Program-made: the position numbers and the translations under genes
Shown here: positions 36,989 to 49,185 of the stretch, piece after piece
Layout: every line of letters starts with the position of its first letter
How positions within the stretch are numbered: the first letter of the stretch is position 1
Assembly: GCA_037349315.1 (NCBI GenBank)
Contig: JBAIAC010000057.1
Location: 1,798,001 to 1,862,000 of the forward strand
Direction: 5' to 3'
Length of the DNA stretch: 64,000 bases
Source: Chelydra serpentina
Lineage: Eukaryota > Chordata > Testudines > Chelydridae
Notes under the pieces: model-generated
Database searches by the model: none
The model's input: only the letters and a program-made list of their open reading frames with translations
What the model was told of the DNA's origin: nothing

Positions 36989-37293
36989 TGTATCACAAAT
37001 GCAGCACTGTGTTAACAAAAGCCCTCTGGGCTGCTCCCTTCCGACGCCACACGCAGGCTGGCTTTGTGGGGAGATCACAGATCCGCTGCCCATGGCTGCT
37101 AGCGGGAACAACAGATACAGCCACAATTCACTGTGGCAACTACACCCTACGGAGAGCCTGTGGCTCGTAACTAACTACAGGACAGCGACCGAACCAACAG
37201 GGTCCACCTCCCTCTACTCACCCAGAACACACACGGTGTGATAAACAGGCCTCGGAAGGTAAATACTCAGGGAGAAGAACTGTCTCCTTGAGT

Positions 37294-37400
37294 CGCTGAG
37301 TTTAAGACCACGAGATCATCTAGTCTGACTCCCTGTGTATTGCAGGCCCTTCGGTTTCACACAGACACCCTTGTACTGAACCCAGTCGCTTGTAAATTGT
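37294..37400 (-). mobile_element. CR1 LINE 3' fragment
   Basis: It contains GATCATCTAGTCTGACTCCC and TGTATTGCAGGCCCTTCGGT, the 3' UTR of turtle-type CR1 in minus orientation. Compare 41036-41262. Confidence 0.65.
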
Positions 37401-37577
37401 CACCTTCTCTGCAAATTTGCTTAGCGTCAGCAGAGTTTTCTGAAGGAGAGTTACTATCTTTGTGGCCTGAATAAACCCTGCAGTCGTTTCAAAAGTCACT
37501 TGCGGAAGCTATGTTCTTGCTCTCTCACTCATTCTCTCTTGTACATGCACATGTACGTGACTGGCATGCACTCACAC

Positions 37578-37590
37578 ACACACACACACA
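37578..37590 (+). repeat. Short (CA)n tract
   Basis: About seven CA units; minor microsatellite. Confidence 0.8.
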
Positions 37591-37639
37591 TATGTTTAAA
37601 GATAAACACTAAAGCAGAAAGGGGAACCGAATCACTCAG

Positions 37640-37735
37640 AATCAAGTGACTTACCCAAGTCACTGGTAGAGTTGAGTATTGATGCTAGGTCTCCTGAGTT
37701 ACTCACCAGGTTTACCCTTCTTCTCTGCCCCCACA
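37640..37735 (-). mobile_element. CORE-SINE/MIR-like fragment
   Basis: It contains AAGTGACTTACCCAAGTCAC and GCTAGGTCTCCTGAGTTACT, the core and head-side signature, minus orientation. Confidence 0.6.
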
Positions 37736-37925
37736 GAAAGGCTATGATATGGCCCCTGTAAAGGAATGATGGCACTCACCTCTCTAGTGCTGCCTGTTTA
37801 TGAGCAGCGACAGAGGAGAAAGGCATGGACTAGCGGGTGGAACACAGGCCTAGGCACCTGGAGTGGTTGAACTGTAATCCTGCTTCACTACCTCCTGCTG
37901 GTTTTGGGGGGCAAATTACCTAAAC

Positions 37926-38278
37926 CAGGGGTCCTCAGATTTCATTGCACCTTGACCTTTCTGACAAGAAAAATCACTACATGACTCCAAGAGGGGGGAC
38001 TGAAGCCTGAGCCTGCCAGAACCCTGCCGCCCTGGGTGGGGGAGACAAAGCCAAAGTCCAAGCACCACTGCCCCGGGCGGGAGTGGGTGGGCGGGCAAAG
38101 CTGAAGCCCAAGGGCTTCAAACGCAAGCAGGAGGCCTGTCACCTGAGCCCTGCCACCTGGGGCTGAAGCCCTCTGGCTTCAGCCCCGAGCCCCAGCAAGC
38201 CTAAGCCAGCCCTGGCGACCCCATTAAAATGGGTTGCAACCCACTTTGGGGTCCCGACCCACAGTCTGAGAACCGCTG
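37926..38278. mobile_element. 353-bp hAT-type MITE
   Basis: It starts CAGGGGTCCTCAGATTT and ends AGTCTGAGAACCGCTG, imperfect inverted repeats of the CAGGGGTTCTCAAAC type. The flanks ACCTAAAC (37918-37925) and AGCTAAAC (38279-38286) are an 8-bp duplication with one change. The GC-rich interior has internal repeats (GAAGCC/CTGAGCC) and no transposase frame. Confidence 0.9.
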
Positions 38279-38349
38279 AGCTAAACCCTCTACCATTTCC
38301 CTATAATTGCCTACCCTCTCTGACAGGGGTTCTCTCGGGCCCTCACTCA

Positions 38350-38655
38350 TACCTATATCTAGCTGGAGATTTGGGGGTGGGATACTTTTCCGTCAGGAAA
38401 TGACAATTTGTTAAAAGCAAAACTTGTCTCAGAAATGTATCAATTTCAACAACATTTCATTTTGGGGGGGGGGGGGGAAACCCACACAAACATTCCCTTC
38501 AGACAGTCTCAGAATGAAACACCTTGATTTTTTTCATTTTCAAAATTCTGCCTTGTTTTTAAAGGAAATATCAGAGATTTTGTTTTCAGTCCATTTCAGA
38601 ATGGAAAAAATGGTCATATTCACAGAATTTACCATGACATGGAAAATCTAGTTGC
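38350..38655. repeat. AT-rich dispersed repeat
   Basis: It runs from about TAGCTGGAGATTTGGG to GACATGGAAAATCTAG, with AATTTC/GAAATT blocks and a G12 run at 38466-38477. Same type as 25109-25400. Confidence 0.5.
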
Positions 38656-40261
38656 TACCTCATCCACTCACACCTTTCCATTGTTAACTCTTCGGGGTAG
38701 GTGCTAGTGGTTTGTTTGGTCACATATCACCTCTTGCACAGCCCTGGGTACTCATATGTCTGCCTCTCTATATAATAACAGTAGTAAAAATGGGGTGTTG
38801 TCAGACTTAATTAATGTTTGTACAACAGCCTTGACGTGAAAGGACTAATATGGCACAAGGATTTATTTAACAATAATGTTTAGTATTTATAGAACTCCTA
38901 ATTTACCTGTTTGAATCTGAACATTTCTACTGCCACCACCACTGCTCGCATCCAGCATAACCAGGAGCCAGAGTCTGCTCTGCTTTACTCCTGTGTAAAT
39001 CTGGAATAACTTCATTGACATGAATGGAGTGATTCACTATGTAACCAGTGTAAATGAGAGCCCAGTATGTTATTACCTGCACTTAGCATTTAAACCTATA
39101 GCAAATATCTGATGTCTGTAACTTTCTCGGGGCCTTGAAGACTTAGACAGAGTGAGTGGCCCTGATTGCACTGGGGCAGGTCCTTCTCACATGCCCTTAC
39201 TCCCATCAGCTGCGATAAAGCAAACATCCCCAGCACCAGACCTTAGTATTCACCCAGGACTATTAGGAGAGAAATAATTAGCTAAGTAGACTGGCCACAG
39301 TCATTCAGGCCTTGAATGAACATAGTGGTCTGACAGGCAGCCACTGTGAAGTCTCAATGCTTGTTTTAATAATAATCTCATAAAGCCACTCTCTCCTGTC
39401 TACTCCGGTGATACCGGGGTGTTCTTCTTCATATGCCACGCACGCAAACAAACTCGGTCTAAGGTAAAGCTATTGGAACACTAGAAACACATTGAAATGG
39501 CGGATAATGCTATGCAATCTAAACCTGGCAGCCAGCAAGCAAACATCCATCAGAAGTGGGTAATTGATGCTATCTGGGGCCAGTTTATTCCAATCAATAT
39601 AGCACTTTCTTTACCTCCACATTCTCCACAGCTCTTGTGTGGTCTAGAGGTTTAGAAAATGTTATTACCCAGACCCCCTAATTCCAACAAATTCCATTAT
39701 CCAGGCAAATTAAAATAACAAAAACAAAAATTACTGAAATTCTTATGGCTGAATTGCTTGTTGGGGGTTTATTTATTTATTTCTCATGGGATTTACAGTG
39801 CGTACCGTAGGCTCACTGGGCTTAAAAGCAGTTTGGAACCGGGGCCCTCTGGCATCAGCTTATGCAAACACTAAACAGTGATTATCTTAAACATTGTACA
39901 GCAAATGGCTTCTTGGAGGGCGAAGGCTCTTCTATGCTATTTGAATAAATCTCGTGTTCCCTCTCATCTATTTTAGCTTCACACGCAAAATTGCAGGCAT
40001 GTTCTGTAAGCTTTAAGCATTGCCACTCGGAGCTATTTAATGGCCATGGATTTTAAATATGAGATTTGGAAACCTTTGGAATTTTTTCTTTAATCTTTCT
40101 TTAAACAAACCAACAAAAACAAAAACAGGAGTTTTTTTTCCCAGTGTATGCTGCTATCTAGAAGAGTCCATCAAACAAGTTTACTAGCAGGAATGTTTGC
40201 TATAAGAGCATTATTTAAGTGAATGCTACAGAATAGTTCTGGGAAGCAAATTCAGAATTTG

Positions 40262-40440
40262 TATGCACACCAGAATCAACATTCTAAGAGCTGCACTCAT
40301 CCAATCAGGGAAACAAAATGTGTCACGTGACTTCTGTGTTCAAGAAAAATAGCTCAAATTTCAATGTTCATACCAAAACAACTCTTGGTGAACTGTTTTG
40401 AAACATGCCACAAACCACAATTGATTGTATGAAGCTGGTT
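40262..40440. repeat. Unidentified dispersed repeat, copy 2 of 3
   Basis: It contains CTGCACTCATCCAATCAGGG, CACGTGACTTCTGTGTTCAA and GAACTGTTTTGAAACATG, in the same order as related blocks in 5470-5720 and 57880-58185. Confidence 0.5.
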
Positions 40441-40735
40441 CAGATAAAGCTGGTTGAAACTGGTCTGTTATTTTTCACTAAAAATTATTTTTGTTCAATT
40501 TATTTTGCAACACAAAAAATTCTCAATTTAAAATTTAAAAATTAATTTAAAAACATTTCATTTTTTAAAAAACGTTTTTGTTTTGGTGAGAAAAAATCGG
40601 ACTTTTACATACTTTTAAAATCTCACCTTTTATTTCTGTTGGACATAGAGGATGGGGAGGATGGTACTGAGACAAAATGGGGGGGGGGAACCTACTTTTG
40701 CTCCCTTTAAAAAAATGTTCACCACTAGAAAAGTG
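40440..40735. repeat. AT-rich dispersed repeat
   Basis: A dense run of AAATT/TTTAAA blocks (TTTCACTAAAAATTATTTTT and onward) resembling the copies at 25109 and 54705. It ends in a G-run (about 40680-40688) and lacks defined ends. Confidence 0.4.
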
Positions 40736-41035
40736 AAAGTATTGCTCTGAGTTACTTTCTATCAATTAACATGAGAAAGTTAAAAAGTAAGAGGAGTTAC
40801 TTTACTGATTCAGTATTCAGCGGGCTTCCCTTGAGTCAGGAATGATTTTAGATCCCAGATCAGGAAAACACTTAAGCATGTGTGGATGCATTCCTGAATC
40901 GGGGCTTTAATATCTCAGCATCATGCTAAACAGAGGTGTCTTTCATATGAGATATAAAATCAAGACTCTAACTATATCTAGACTTTAAATATCACAAAAC
41001 ACTTCTTCCCTGTCTTTTAGATTAAGGGAGCTAGC

Positions 41036-41262
41036 CCTCATAGACTCATAGACTTTAAGGTCAGAAGGGACCATTATGATCATCTAGTCTGACCTCCTGC
41101 ACAATGCAGGCCACAGAATCTCACCCACCCACTCCTGGAATAATCCTCTCACCTATGTCTCATCTATTGAGGTCCTCAAATAATGGTTTAAAGACTTCAA
41201 GATGCAGAGAATCCTCCATCAAGTGACCCGTGCCCCATGCTGCAGAGGAAGGGTCTAGGGTC
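41036..41262 (-). mobile_element. CR1 LINE 3' end
   Basis: It begins with CTCATAGACTCATAGACTTT (the decayed 8-bp tail repeat, reverse complement) and continues GGTCAGAAGGGACCATTATG and ATCATCTAGTCTGACCTCCT. TCCATCAAGTGACCCGTGCC follows, all within the 3' UTR of CR1. It is 5'-truncated with no coding sequence. Confidence 0.85.
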
Positions 41263-42620
41263 TTGGCCCCATGACATTTTGTTTAAATGCATTTTAGCTA
41301 ACTACGTTTGTTCCATTGGATAGGATAGCCTTCACTACCTAATTGAAATGTTACAGTGTTGGTGTTTGCTGTGGAACAGCTACCATGTTCCATTTCAGAG
41401 GTGGCTGCATTTCATTGGTAGGTGAAGGAATTGCTGTACGCATGTACTCAGGTATTGTTAGTATGGAGCTTTTCAGTATAGAAGGTACTATATAAATGTA
41501 GTATTTAAACTCCAAAGAAACTGTGTGTGAGTCTTCCAGAGCTTCATAGAATGTAACTCGCTAGCTCCCACTGATTTAATGATCCTGTTAATTTTAATGG
41601 GCCGGCTGCCTTCCTACTAACTTTAATGTGAGTTGGGTGGCTAATAAAACCTGTGCAACTCTTTGAAAATTTAGGATTAAACATTTAGTTGAGTCCATAT
41701 TTCATGTATTATGGTATTGACCTGTTTGTATCCACATTATGAAACCACAAATTCTGCAACATGAATTCATTGCACAGTTAAAATCCTGAAAGGCTAAACA
41801 TAAAATAAACTTTGTACTTTATTTCTTCTTAGGTTCATTAGCATGAGGTTTACTGGAACCCCCTGCCTTGAACTAGCCCATCTTGGAATGGAAAACGCAA
41901 TGCCCAACCAGCACCGAAAGAGAGATATTGATGGTCTGTATGATTGCCCTTGTAAGTCTCCTCTCTCTGTCTGCAACATAAGCAGTGAGACGAATACATG
42001 CCAGTAAGTAAACCAAGCGTATCACAAAAACCCTGTCAGCTCCAAGGTATGGTACTATGCCACATTGCCTAGCGGTGCCCACCTGCTAACCCAGATTGCA
42101 ATACCCAGCAGGTGTGCCAGCCCCCCTGTTTGCCTGAGAGATTGGAACAAAGACTTTCTTTCTCCGTTTACTTTTGCAAAGGTAACTAAAGGGTGTCCAG
42201 GGGCATTTCAGAAGCAGATGATACAGTAAGAGTTGGCTGTGGGCCCAGTCTCTACCTTCTGAGCTGATATTTCCTCCGAAAACGTGTCCAGCCAGGCATA
42301 ACAAGGGCCAGGCACACCAGGGCATTGACACAGATCCTGAAAGTGGGTTGGGAGGGCAGAGAGCGCACCAAATGGGCATGCAGTGTGATTGATGTGATTG
42401 GCTAGAAGACTAATTAATCTGGCCAAAGCTGCTAATGCCTCGCTGTGCCCCTCAAGCTTCTGTAAACAGGTGACACCTAGGGACAGAGACTTCTGGAGTG
42501 TCCCACATGGGGAGGATGGAGGAGAACATCCTCAGACATCATCACATGGGCACAGTCTATTAGTAAGCTTACAGGGATGGGCAGACTGACTCCTCAAGGA
42601 TACTAACCTGCCACATCTTC

Positions 42621-42698
42621 TAAGAGTCTGATCCAAAGCCCACTCAAATCAGTGGAAAGATTCTTGTTGAGTTCACTAGGCTTTGGATCAGGTCCTAA
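42621..42698. mobile_element. Palindromic MITE-like repeat
   Basis: The arms TCTGATCCAAAGCC (about 42627-42640) and GGCTTTGGATCAGGTCC (42679-42695) are inverted copies around a central CAGTGGAAAGATTC-type spacer. Similar half-copies lie at about 3225-3290, 10145-10185, 25645-25690 and 50963-50990. Confidence 0.7.
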
Positions 42699-43194
42699 CA
42701 TTTCCCAAAGGCCTCCACAATGAACTGGACTCAGACACCTCTGCAAGATTGACACTCTAGGACTCAGAAGGGCTGACTTATGCCACCACACTGGGTTATT
42801 ACGGATTTATAACTGGGTGAATGAAAGGAGAATCCGTCCCTTCTCTCTTACACCTGCAGGGAAGCCAGTTTGGTTCCAGTATCAGCACAGGAGCTCAGTT
42901 AGGTATAATTATTGCTCCCTTTAATTAATTGATTTTGATGGGGTTTTGGATTCTACCACTAGCCACCGCTTTGTAAGAGTGGAGAATCCCAAAGCTAAAA
43001 TCCCTCCAGCACATATTGCGAGTGCATTTTAAATAAAATAAAAGTCCCATTTCAGACTTACTTCCAGTGAATTCCCCCTTGTTTTGCTGCACAAAATGTG
43101 GGGAAAACCCCATGCATATAATAAAATCCTGCTACTCAGTGCTGGAATAATAGTGGCCGGTATCCATGTTTAGTAGCAACCCACACATCCTCCC

Positions 43195-44372
43195 TGTGAC
43201 CAGTTCGGTCACAGAGGCTCCCCTCGAGACTGTCACTCGATGAGCTGGGATACCACTGAGAACAACCCTCCTGCCAGAACAGACGCCCCTCCACTCCTGT
43301 CTTGCTGAGTTAGACACTCCAGTCAGCTCCAGCACAGGCCCAGAGGTTGGGCCATGCTCACCTGCAGTTCACTGAAACTGAGATTCACTCAGCCCAGGGG
43401 CTTCTCAGTTAACAGGGACTTTCCCAGCACCCAGTGTTCAGCGTTTCTGGGAGCCTGAACCCCAAATAAATCTATTTTACTCTGTATAAAGCTTATACAG
43501 GGTAAACTCATAAATTGTCCACCCTTTGTAACACTGATAGATACGCACAGCTGTTTGCTCCCCCAAGTATTAATCTGCATTTATTAATGCACTTACTCTG
43601 GGTTTATTAATAAACAAAAGTGATTTTATTAAGTATAAAACGTAGGATTTAAGTGGTGTCAAGTAATAACAGACAGAACAAAATAAGTCACCAAGCAAAA
43701 TAAAGCAAAAACACGCAAGTCTAAGCCTAATACATTAAGAAATTGATTACAGGTAATATCTCACCCTCAGAGATGTTCCAATAAGCTTCTTTCGCAGACT
43801 AGACTCCTTCCTAGTCTGGGCCCAATCCTTTCCCCTGGTACAGTCCTTGTTAGTTCCAGCAGACATCTCAGGTGGTAAATAGGGGTTTTGTCATGACTGG
43901 CAGCCCCCTTTGTCCTGCTCCACCCCGTTTTATAGCTTTGGCACAAGGCGGGAATCTTTTGTCTCTCTGGGTCCCCACCCCTCCTTCTAAATGGAAAAGT
44001 ACCAGATTTAAGATGGATTCCAGTATCAGGTGACATGGTCACATGCCACTGTAGGACCCCCTACTCTCCATTCCCCATGGGCTGGCCCACACGTACCGAA
44101 GTAACTAGGGCCATTTACAATTGATTGTTTCTGGAGCACCCTTAATGGCTTCCACTTAATATGTTTACATCAGTGATACAAGTTTATATCTTATTCTCCT
44201 AACTCCAGACATGGAAATAATACATGCAAACAAACAGGATGAACACACTTGGTAGATTATAAGCTTTGTAATGATACCTTACAAGAGAGCTTTTGCATAA
44301 AGCCTATTCCAGTTACATCATATTCACGTTCATAAGCATATTTTTATAAAGCGTATGGAGTGCAACGTCACA
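43195..44372 (-). mobile_element. Solo LTR with 5-bp target duplication
   Basis: The 1,178-bp unit begins TGTGAC and ends GTCACA, the TG…CA inverted ends of an LTR. It is flanked on both sides by CTCCC (43190-43194 and 44373-44377), a 5-bp target duplication. On the minus strand a TATAAAA box lies near 43933 and AATAAA signals near 43605-43635, in the right order for U3-R-U5, so the LTR points to the minus strand. No internal coding region, primer site or second LTR is present. It is therefore what recombination between two LTRs leaves. Whether it is retroviral or Gypsy-type cannot be decided from the LTR alone. Confidence 0.85.
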
Positions 44373-44724
44373 CTCCCCAACACCTCTCTCTTCACAAGGG
44401 GAATTACAACATCTGTCTGACACCTATTCCAATAAAAACAGACACATCAGGGGAAACTGGAGTGGTGTTGTGGAGACAGAAACAGAGCAACACTGGCACC
44501 ACCTGCATTCGCAATGGAAGTAAATGCTTTCAATGAAGAGGTGAACCATACAACACATCCTGGTCCTCTCGAGATCTGGATGACCAAGGCCTTTAGGATA
44601 CTGGATCCATAAGCTGCATTTTGAATCCTTGGTAGTTCACCCACTTACACCACTGCAGCATCTGGCCAATCATCTCTAGAAAGCAAAATAAATTTAAGAA
44701 GCTTAGGAGTAAATGGATGGTAAG

Positions 44725-45060
44725 AAAAGTTGGCTGGAAAATTATAAATATTTTCTGCTTTCATTTTGTTTGAAATTTTTGAAATTTTGGAGATTTTCAG
44801 CAAAGCAAACTGAAAGCAAAATGTCTGGTTTTCAGTTTTTTGAGTCTGCCTCCCTTCTCTTTTGTTTCCCTTTATTTATCACCAGAAGAAAGGCGGCAGC
44901 GGTGGGGGGAAGGGGGGAGGACAAAACCAAGAGTCAGAAATGCATTTTTTTCTGTTAAAACTTTCAATTTGTGCAAAAATTCATTTTTCATTAGAAAAAA
45001 TGCTAAAGCAAACCAAAAAAAATCAACAGGGTTTTCATGTAAGTGACAAACTGTTACTCA
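44725..45060. repeat. AT-rich dispersed repeat
   Basis: GAAATTTTTGAAATTTTGGA and related blocks, like those at 25109 and 54705, with a G-rich insert (44893-44922). Confidence 0.4.
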
Positions 45061-46265
45061 CATTTTCAAATTATGCTGCTTGCATGCTCTTCCCCTTGCC
45101 TTCCAGGGCATGGGGTGGTGAACCCAAACATTCGGCGCTACATTCCTTTAAGCAGGAACATTTAGAAACATTTTTCTTCTGGTGTAAACTGGAATATGTA
45201 AAAATGTCTTTCATAGTCTAGTGGCATGCCTAAGGCAGCATCCTAATTAGTTCATCAATAACCCAGAGCAGCTGCTCAGAAAGAATTCAGCTGTTCAAAG
45301 ATGGAAAAGTCCATTAACTTTATTGCATAAAATGTTGGACATGGTTTAGACAGAGGATCACTGCCAAATTATATAAACTACCAAATTGTGCCAAATGAAA
45401 AGAGTGCAGACAGGACAAGGCATTTTTTAAACTGTCATCACCCCTAAAGAGAAAGGAGGAGCCCTTTATCTGCCTTAATATTGCTACTGAAAAGTGACAT
45501 GTCTGATGGCTGCTTCGGAGTCCATCACTATTCTGTACAAAGAGATGCCTGGGGTTTCTTTAAAGTCATTTTTAAAAGGGATTTTTCTTTCAGGCAGGCT
45601 GCAAGTTTAAGGTCATATAATGCTAACTGAAAATAATGTATGTACCATCCATGTATTAGTGATGAGAAAACCTGAGAGTTTGGCTTTGTTTCAGATCAGC
45701 ATCCAGAAGTCTAGCTGCATCCCTGATCCTTGCGAGGAATCTCTCTGGAGCAGGTTTTTTGTTTGTTTGTTTTCAGGAGATTCCCAGCACTTCTAGCTCT
45801 AGTCCCAGCCAGAATCCAGATGAACCAGCCCAGGCACAACGAGCAGTTGGGTTTGGTTTTAAAAACTATTCGAACCTTTCAGCACCTCAGAAAAGCTCCT
45901 CTTTGAAATTAGCTGTAAAGACGAGCGGAGGCACCTTAAGGCATTTTACAAACGACGTACAATTAAAGTAATAAATAATACAGCCTGCATGTGCTGGCTC
46001 ATGTGGTATGACTGAAATCAGCAAGGGAGCGTCATGCTGTGATTCAAATGGTGGAAGACCAGCAGTGCCATCTGTAAGATCTCCAGGAAGCGAGATCACA
46101 ACAGCCCCCTGTGGCCGCACAGTCAAGTACCAATGAGATGAACAGGCCGGCACTTTGTGGGAAGGAGCATGAAGCAGTGATAAGACTGTGGGTCAGATTC
46201 CCATTCACTCCATTTCTGCGCTTGCAGCAAGGACCAATGTCCCCTTAAGCTGTCTTCATGCTCCC

Positions 46266-46542
46266 AAGGTTGCCAGTTCTCATGATTTTATCATGAGTCT
46301 CATAGTATTTGGTGTTGTTTTTTAAAGCCCGAGGGACTGTTATTACACAGGGATCACAGCTTTCATTAAAAACATGTTTCTAGTCCTCATGGTAGCAGAG
46401 AAAAGCTTGAAAACGTGACCCCTAAAAACTCAAAAGCCAGGAGAACCCATTGTTAATTTTTTTTTTAAACTGATTTTTAAACTCATCCCATGACTTTGGG
46501 GTCTGACACATGAATTGTTGAACACTTGGGATTGGCAATTCT
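46266..46542. mobile_element. Probable MITE (GGTTGCCAG ends)
   Basis: It starts AAGGTTGCCAGTTCTCATGA and ends TTGGGATTGGCAATTCT, whose reverse complement begins AGAATTGCCAAT. An early ATGATTTTATCATGAG palindrome is present. The flanking 8-mers do not match, so the target duplication is lost or the ends are misplaced. Confidence 0.55.
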
Positions 46543-47417
46543 GTACTTTGCAGGCCTCAGGAGGCCCTCTGGGCTTAGATAAACTGAGAATAGCCTTAGT
46601 GACATGTGCCCCCTTTTCCCCCATCCACTTCTACACTGGCTAGGGAGGCTTCCTACACAGAGAATTGTTCCCAGGGAGCTGATCCTGCCCACTGTAAAGT
46701 GTTTTTGCACTGCCTGGCTGCCTGTGTGAAGGGAATGAGAAAGCCAGGCCCACGATTCCAAAAACGCTTTAACAAGTTGAAAGAAAAATCTTGAATGTAA
46801 AATGGAACTAATTTACCATATGGAAATAAGACATAAAAATACTCAGAGGGGCAAAAGCCCACAAAACCCCCTACACTTATAATCAAATACAATGAGCAAA
46901 TTATTACGTTTTTCACTAATTGTACGGTTTGAAAACATCCAGCAATATAATAAGTGATACAAAAGGCTTAATAGCTCTCAAGTTGGTGAGGAGAGAAAGA
47001 AAGTTATTCTTTATCTGCACATAAATGTGATAAACAATACACAGTAATAATTAGCAGCAATTATCTGGTATAGTGATTATCTCTGTTAATGACCTAGAAA
47101 ATGAACCCATATATCTAAGGGATACGGAACATAATCTATAATGGGTACTCATGTTAGAATGGCACATTTAATTGGGCTGGCTGCACATGCTTTGGGTCAG
47201 TGTCCCAGGAATAGCCTTATCTTCTGCTCAAGGACTTGATCCTGAAAGTGATCAGCCAATGGGGTTTGCTTGATTTCCATGGGAGCTGAATGCCCCACAG
47301 AAGCCTGAAATTTACAAAGAAATATTTCAATAAGGGACCACTGGAAAACTCGATGCAGCCCAAACTAATGGGTCATCTGCAAGATATTATAGGGCCTTCC
47401 AAAATGGCTCGTGATTT

Positions 47418-47555
47418 TGGATGCCCAACTTAAAACACTCAAAAGGGTCTGATTTTCAAAAGTGCTGAGCATCTGCTCTCTGGAACGTGGGCCTCCTTAA
47501 AGCGATTCATGCTGGGCACCCTAAATCACCAGTCACTTCTGAAAATTTAGCCTCG
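47418..47555. repeat. MITE-like repeat with CTGATTTTCAAAAGTGCTGAGC motif region
   Basis: It contains GGATGCCCAACTTAAAACAC, then GATTTTCAAAAGTGCTGAGC, and ends CACTTCTGAAAATTTAGCC, which is an imperfect inverted match of the earlier part. A common small amniote repeat. Confidence 0.55.
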
Positions 47556-47870
47556 ATCTCTTGAATCAAGAGAGAGAATCTCTCCTCATTAGAGGGTTGT
47601 CCGGCTACAGGGAGAGTGACTTTCAGCTATCTGACCTCACTAGGGGAGAGCTGTGGCCATGCCAGTCTGGTGTTTGTGCCTGGTCATTCTCTCCAGGGTA
47701 TGTTTCCATGCACATCCTGGACTTGTGACTGGGGATACTCTTGCTATACATTTTACTTCCTGAATGTATTTTCCTAAATCAATCAGTGGTTCCACTGCTG
47801 CCTCTTGGATGCACATCACATGACCTGACCTTGCATCTTCTCACCTGAGAAGGCCTTCCTTGTGACAAAT

Positions 47871-49185
47871 ATCATAGAATCATAGACGATTAGGGTTGGA
47901 AGAGACCTCAGGAGGTCATCTAGTCCAACCCCCTGCTCAAAGCCCAACCCCAACTAAATCATCCCAGCCAGGGCTTTGTCAAGCCGGGCCTTAAAAACCT
48001 CTAAGGAAGGAGATTCCACCACTTTCCTAGGTAACCCATTCCAGTGCTTCACCACCCTCCTTGTGAAATAGTTTTTCCTAATAGCCAACCTAGACCTCCC
48101 CCACTGCAACTTGAGACCATTGCTCCTTGTTCTGTCATCTGCCACCACTGAGAACAGCCGAGCTCCATCCTCTTTGGAATCCCCCTTCAGGTAGTTGAAG
48201 GCTGCTATCAAATGCCCCTTCATTCTTCTCTTATGCAGACTAAATAAGCCCAGTTCCCTCAGCCTCTCCTCCTAAGTCATGTGCCCCAGCCCCCTGATGA
48301 TTTTCATTGCCCTCCACTGGACTATCTCCAATTTGTCCACATCCTTTCTGTAGTTGGAGGCCCAAAACTGGACGCAATTCTCCAGATGTGGCCTCACCAG
48401 TGCCGGATAGAGGGGAATAATCACTTCCTTCGATTTCCTAGCAATGCTCCTACTAATGCAGCCTAATATGCCATTAGCCTTCTTGGCAACAAGGGCACAC
48501 TGCTGATTCATATCCAGCTTCTGGTCCACTGTAATCCCCAGGTAATTTTCTGCAGAACTGCTGCTTAGCCGGTCAGTTCCCAGTCTGTAGCGGTGCATGG
48601 GATTCTTCCGTCCTAAGTGCAGGACTCTGCACTTGTCCTTGTTGAACCTCATCAGATTTCTTTTGGCCCAATCCTCCAATTTATCTAGGTGACTCTGGAC
48701 TCTATCCCTACCCTCCAGCTTATCTACCACTCCCCCCAGCTTAGTGTTATCCGTGAACTTCCTGAGGGTGCAATCCATCCCATTATCCAGATCATTAATG
48801 AAGATGTTGAACAAAACCGTCCCCTTGGGGCACTCCGCTTGATACTGGCTGCCAACTAGATATCGAGCCGTTGATCACTATCCGTTGAGCCCGACGATCT
48901 AGCCAGCTTTCTATCCACCTTATAGTCCATTCATCCAATCCATACTTTTAAAACTTGCTGGCAAGAATACTGTGGGAGACCGTATCAAAAGCTTTGCTAA
49001 AGTCAAGGTATATCAGGTCCACCGCTTTCCCCATGTCCACAGAACCAGTTATCTCATCATAGAAGGCAATCAGGTTGGTCAGGCATGACTTGCCCTTGGT
49101 GAATCCATGTTGACTGTTCCTGATCACCTTCCTCTCCTCCAAGTGCTTCAAAATTGATCCCTTGATTTTGAGGGGAGCAAGCCTG
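47871..49185 (-). pseudogene. CR1 LINE, 5'-truncated, decayed reverse transcriptase
   Basis: The minus strand encodes the C-terminal half of a CR1 reverse transcriptase in three blocks. 49167-48948 has [16 protein letters not shown] and the motif-A aspartate in [14 protein letters not shown]. 48814-48272 has FNIFINDLD, then FTDNTKLGG where active CR1 has FADDTKLGG, then the thumb region LGITVDQKLDM. 48223-47954 has the C-terminal end ([13 protein letters not shown]). The frame is broken between the blocks, and the second catalytic aspartate of the DD pair is replaced by Asn. The 3' end (47871) carries decayed ATTCTATGAT-type tail repeats. The copy cannot be active. Confidence 0.93.
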
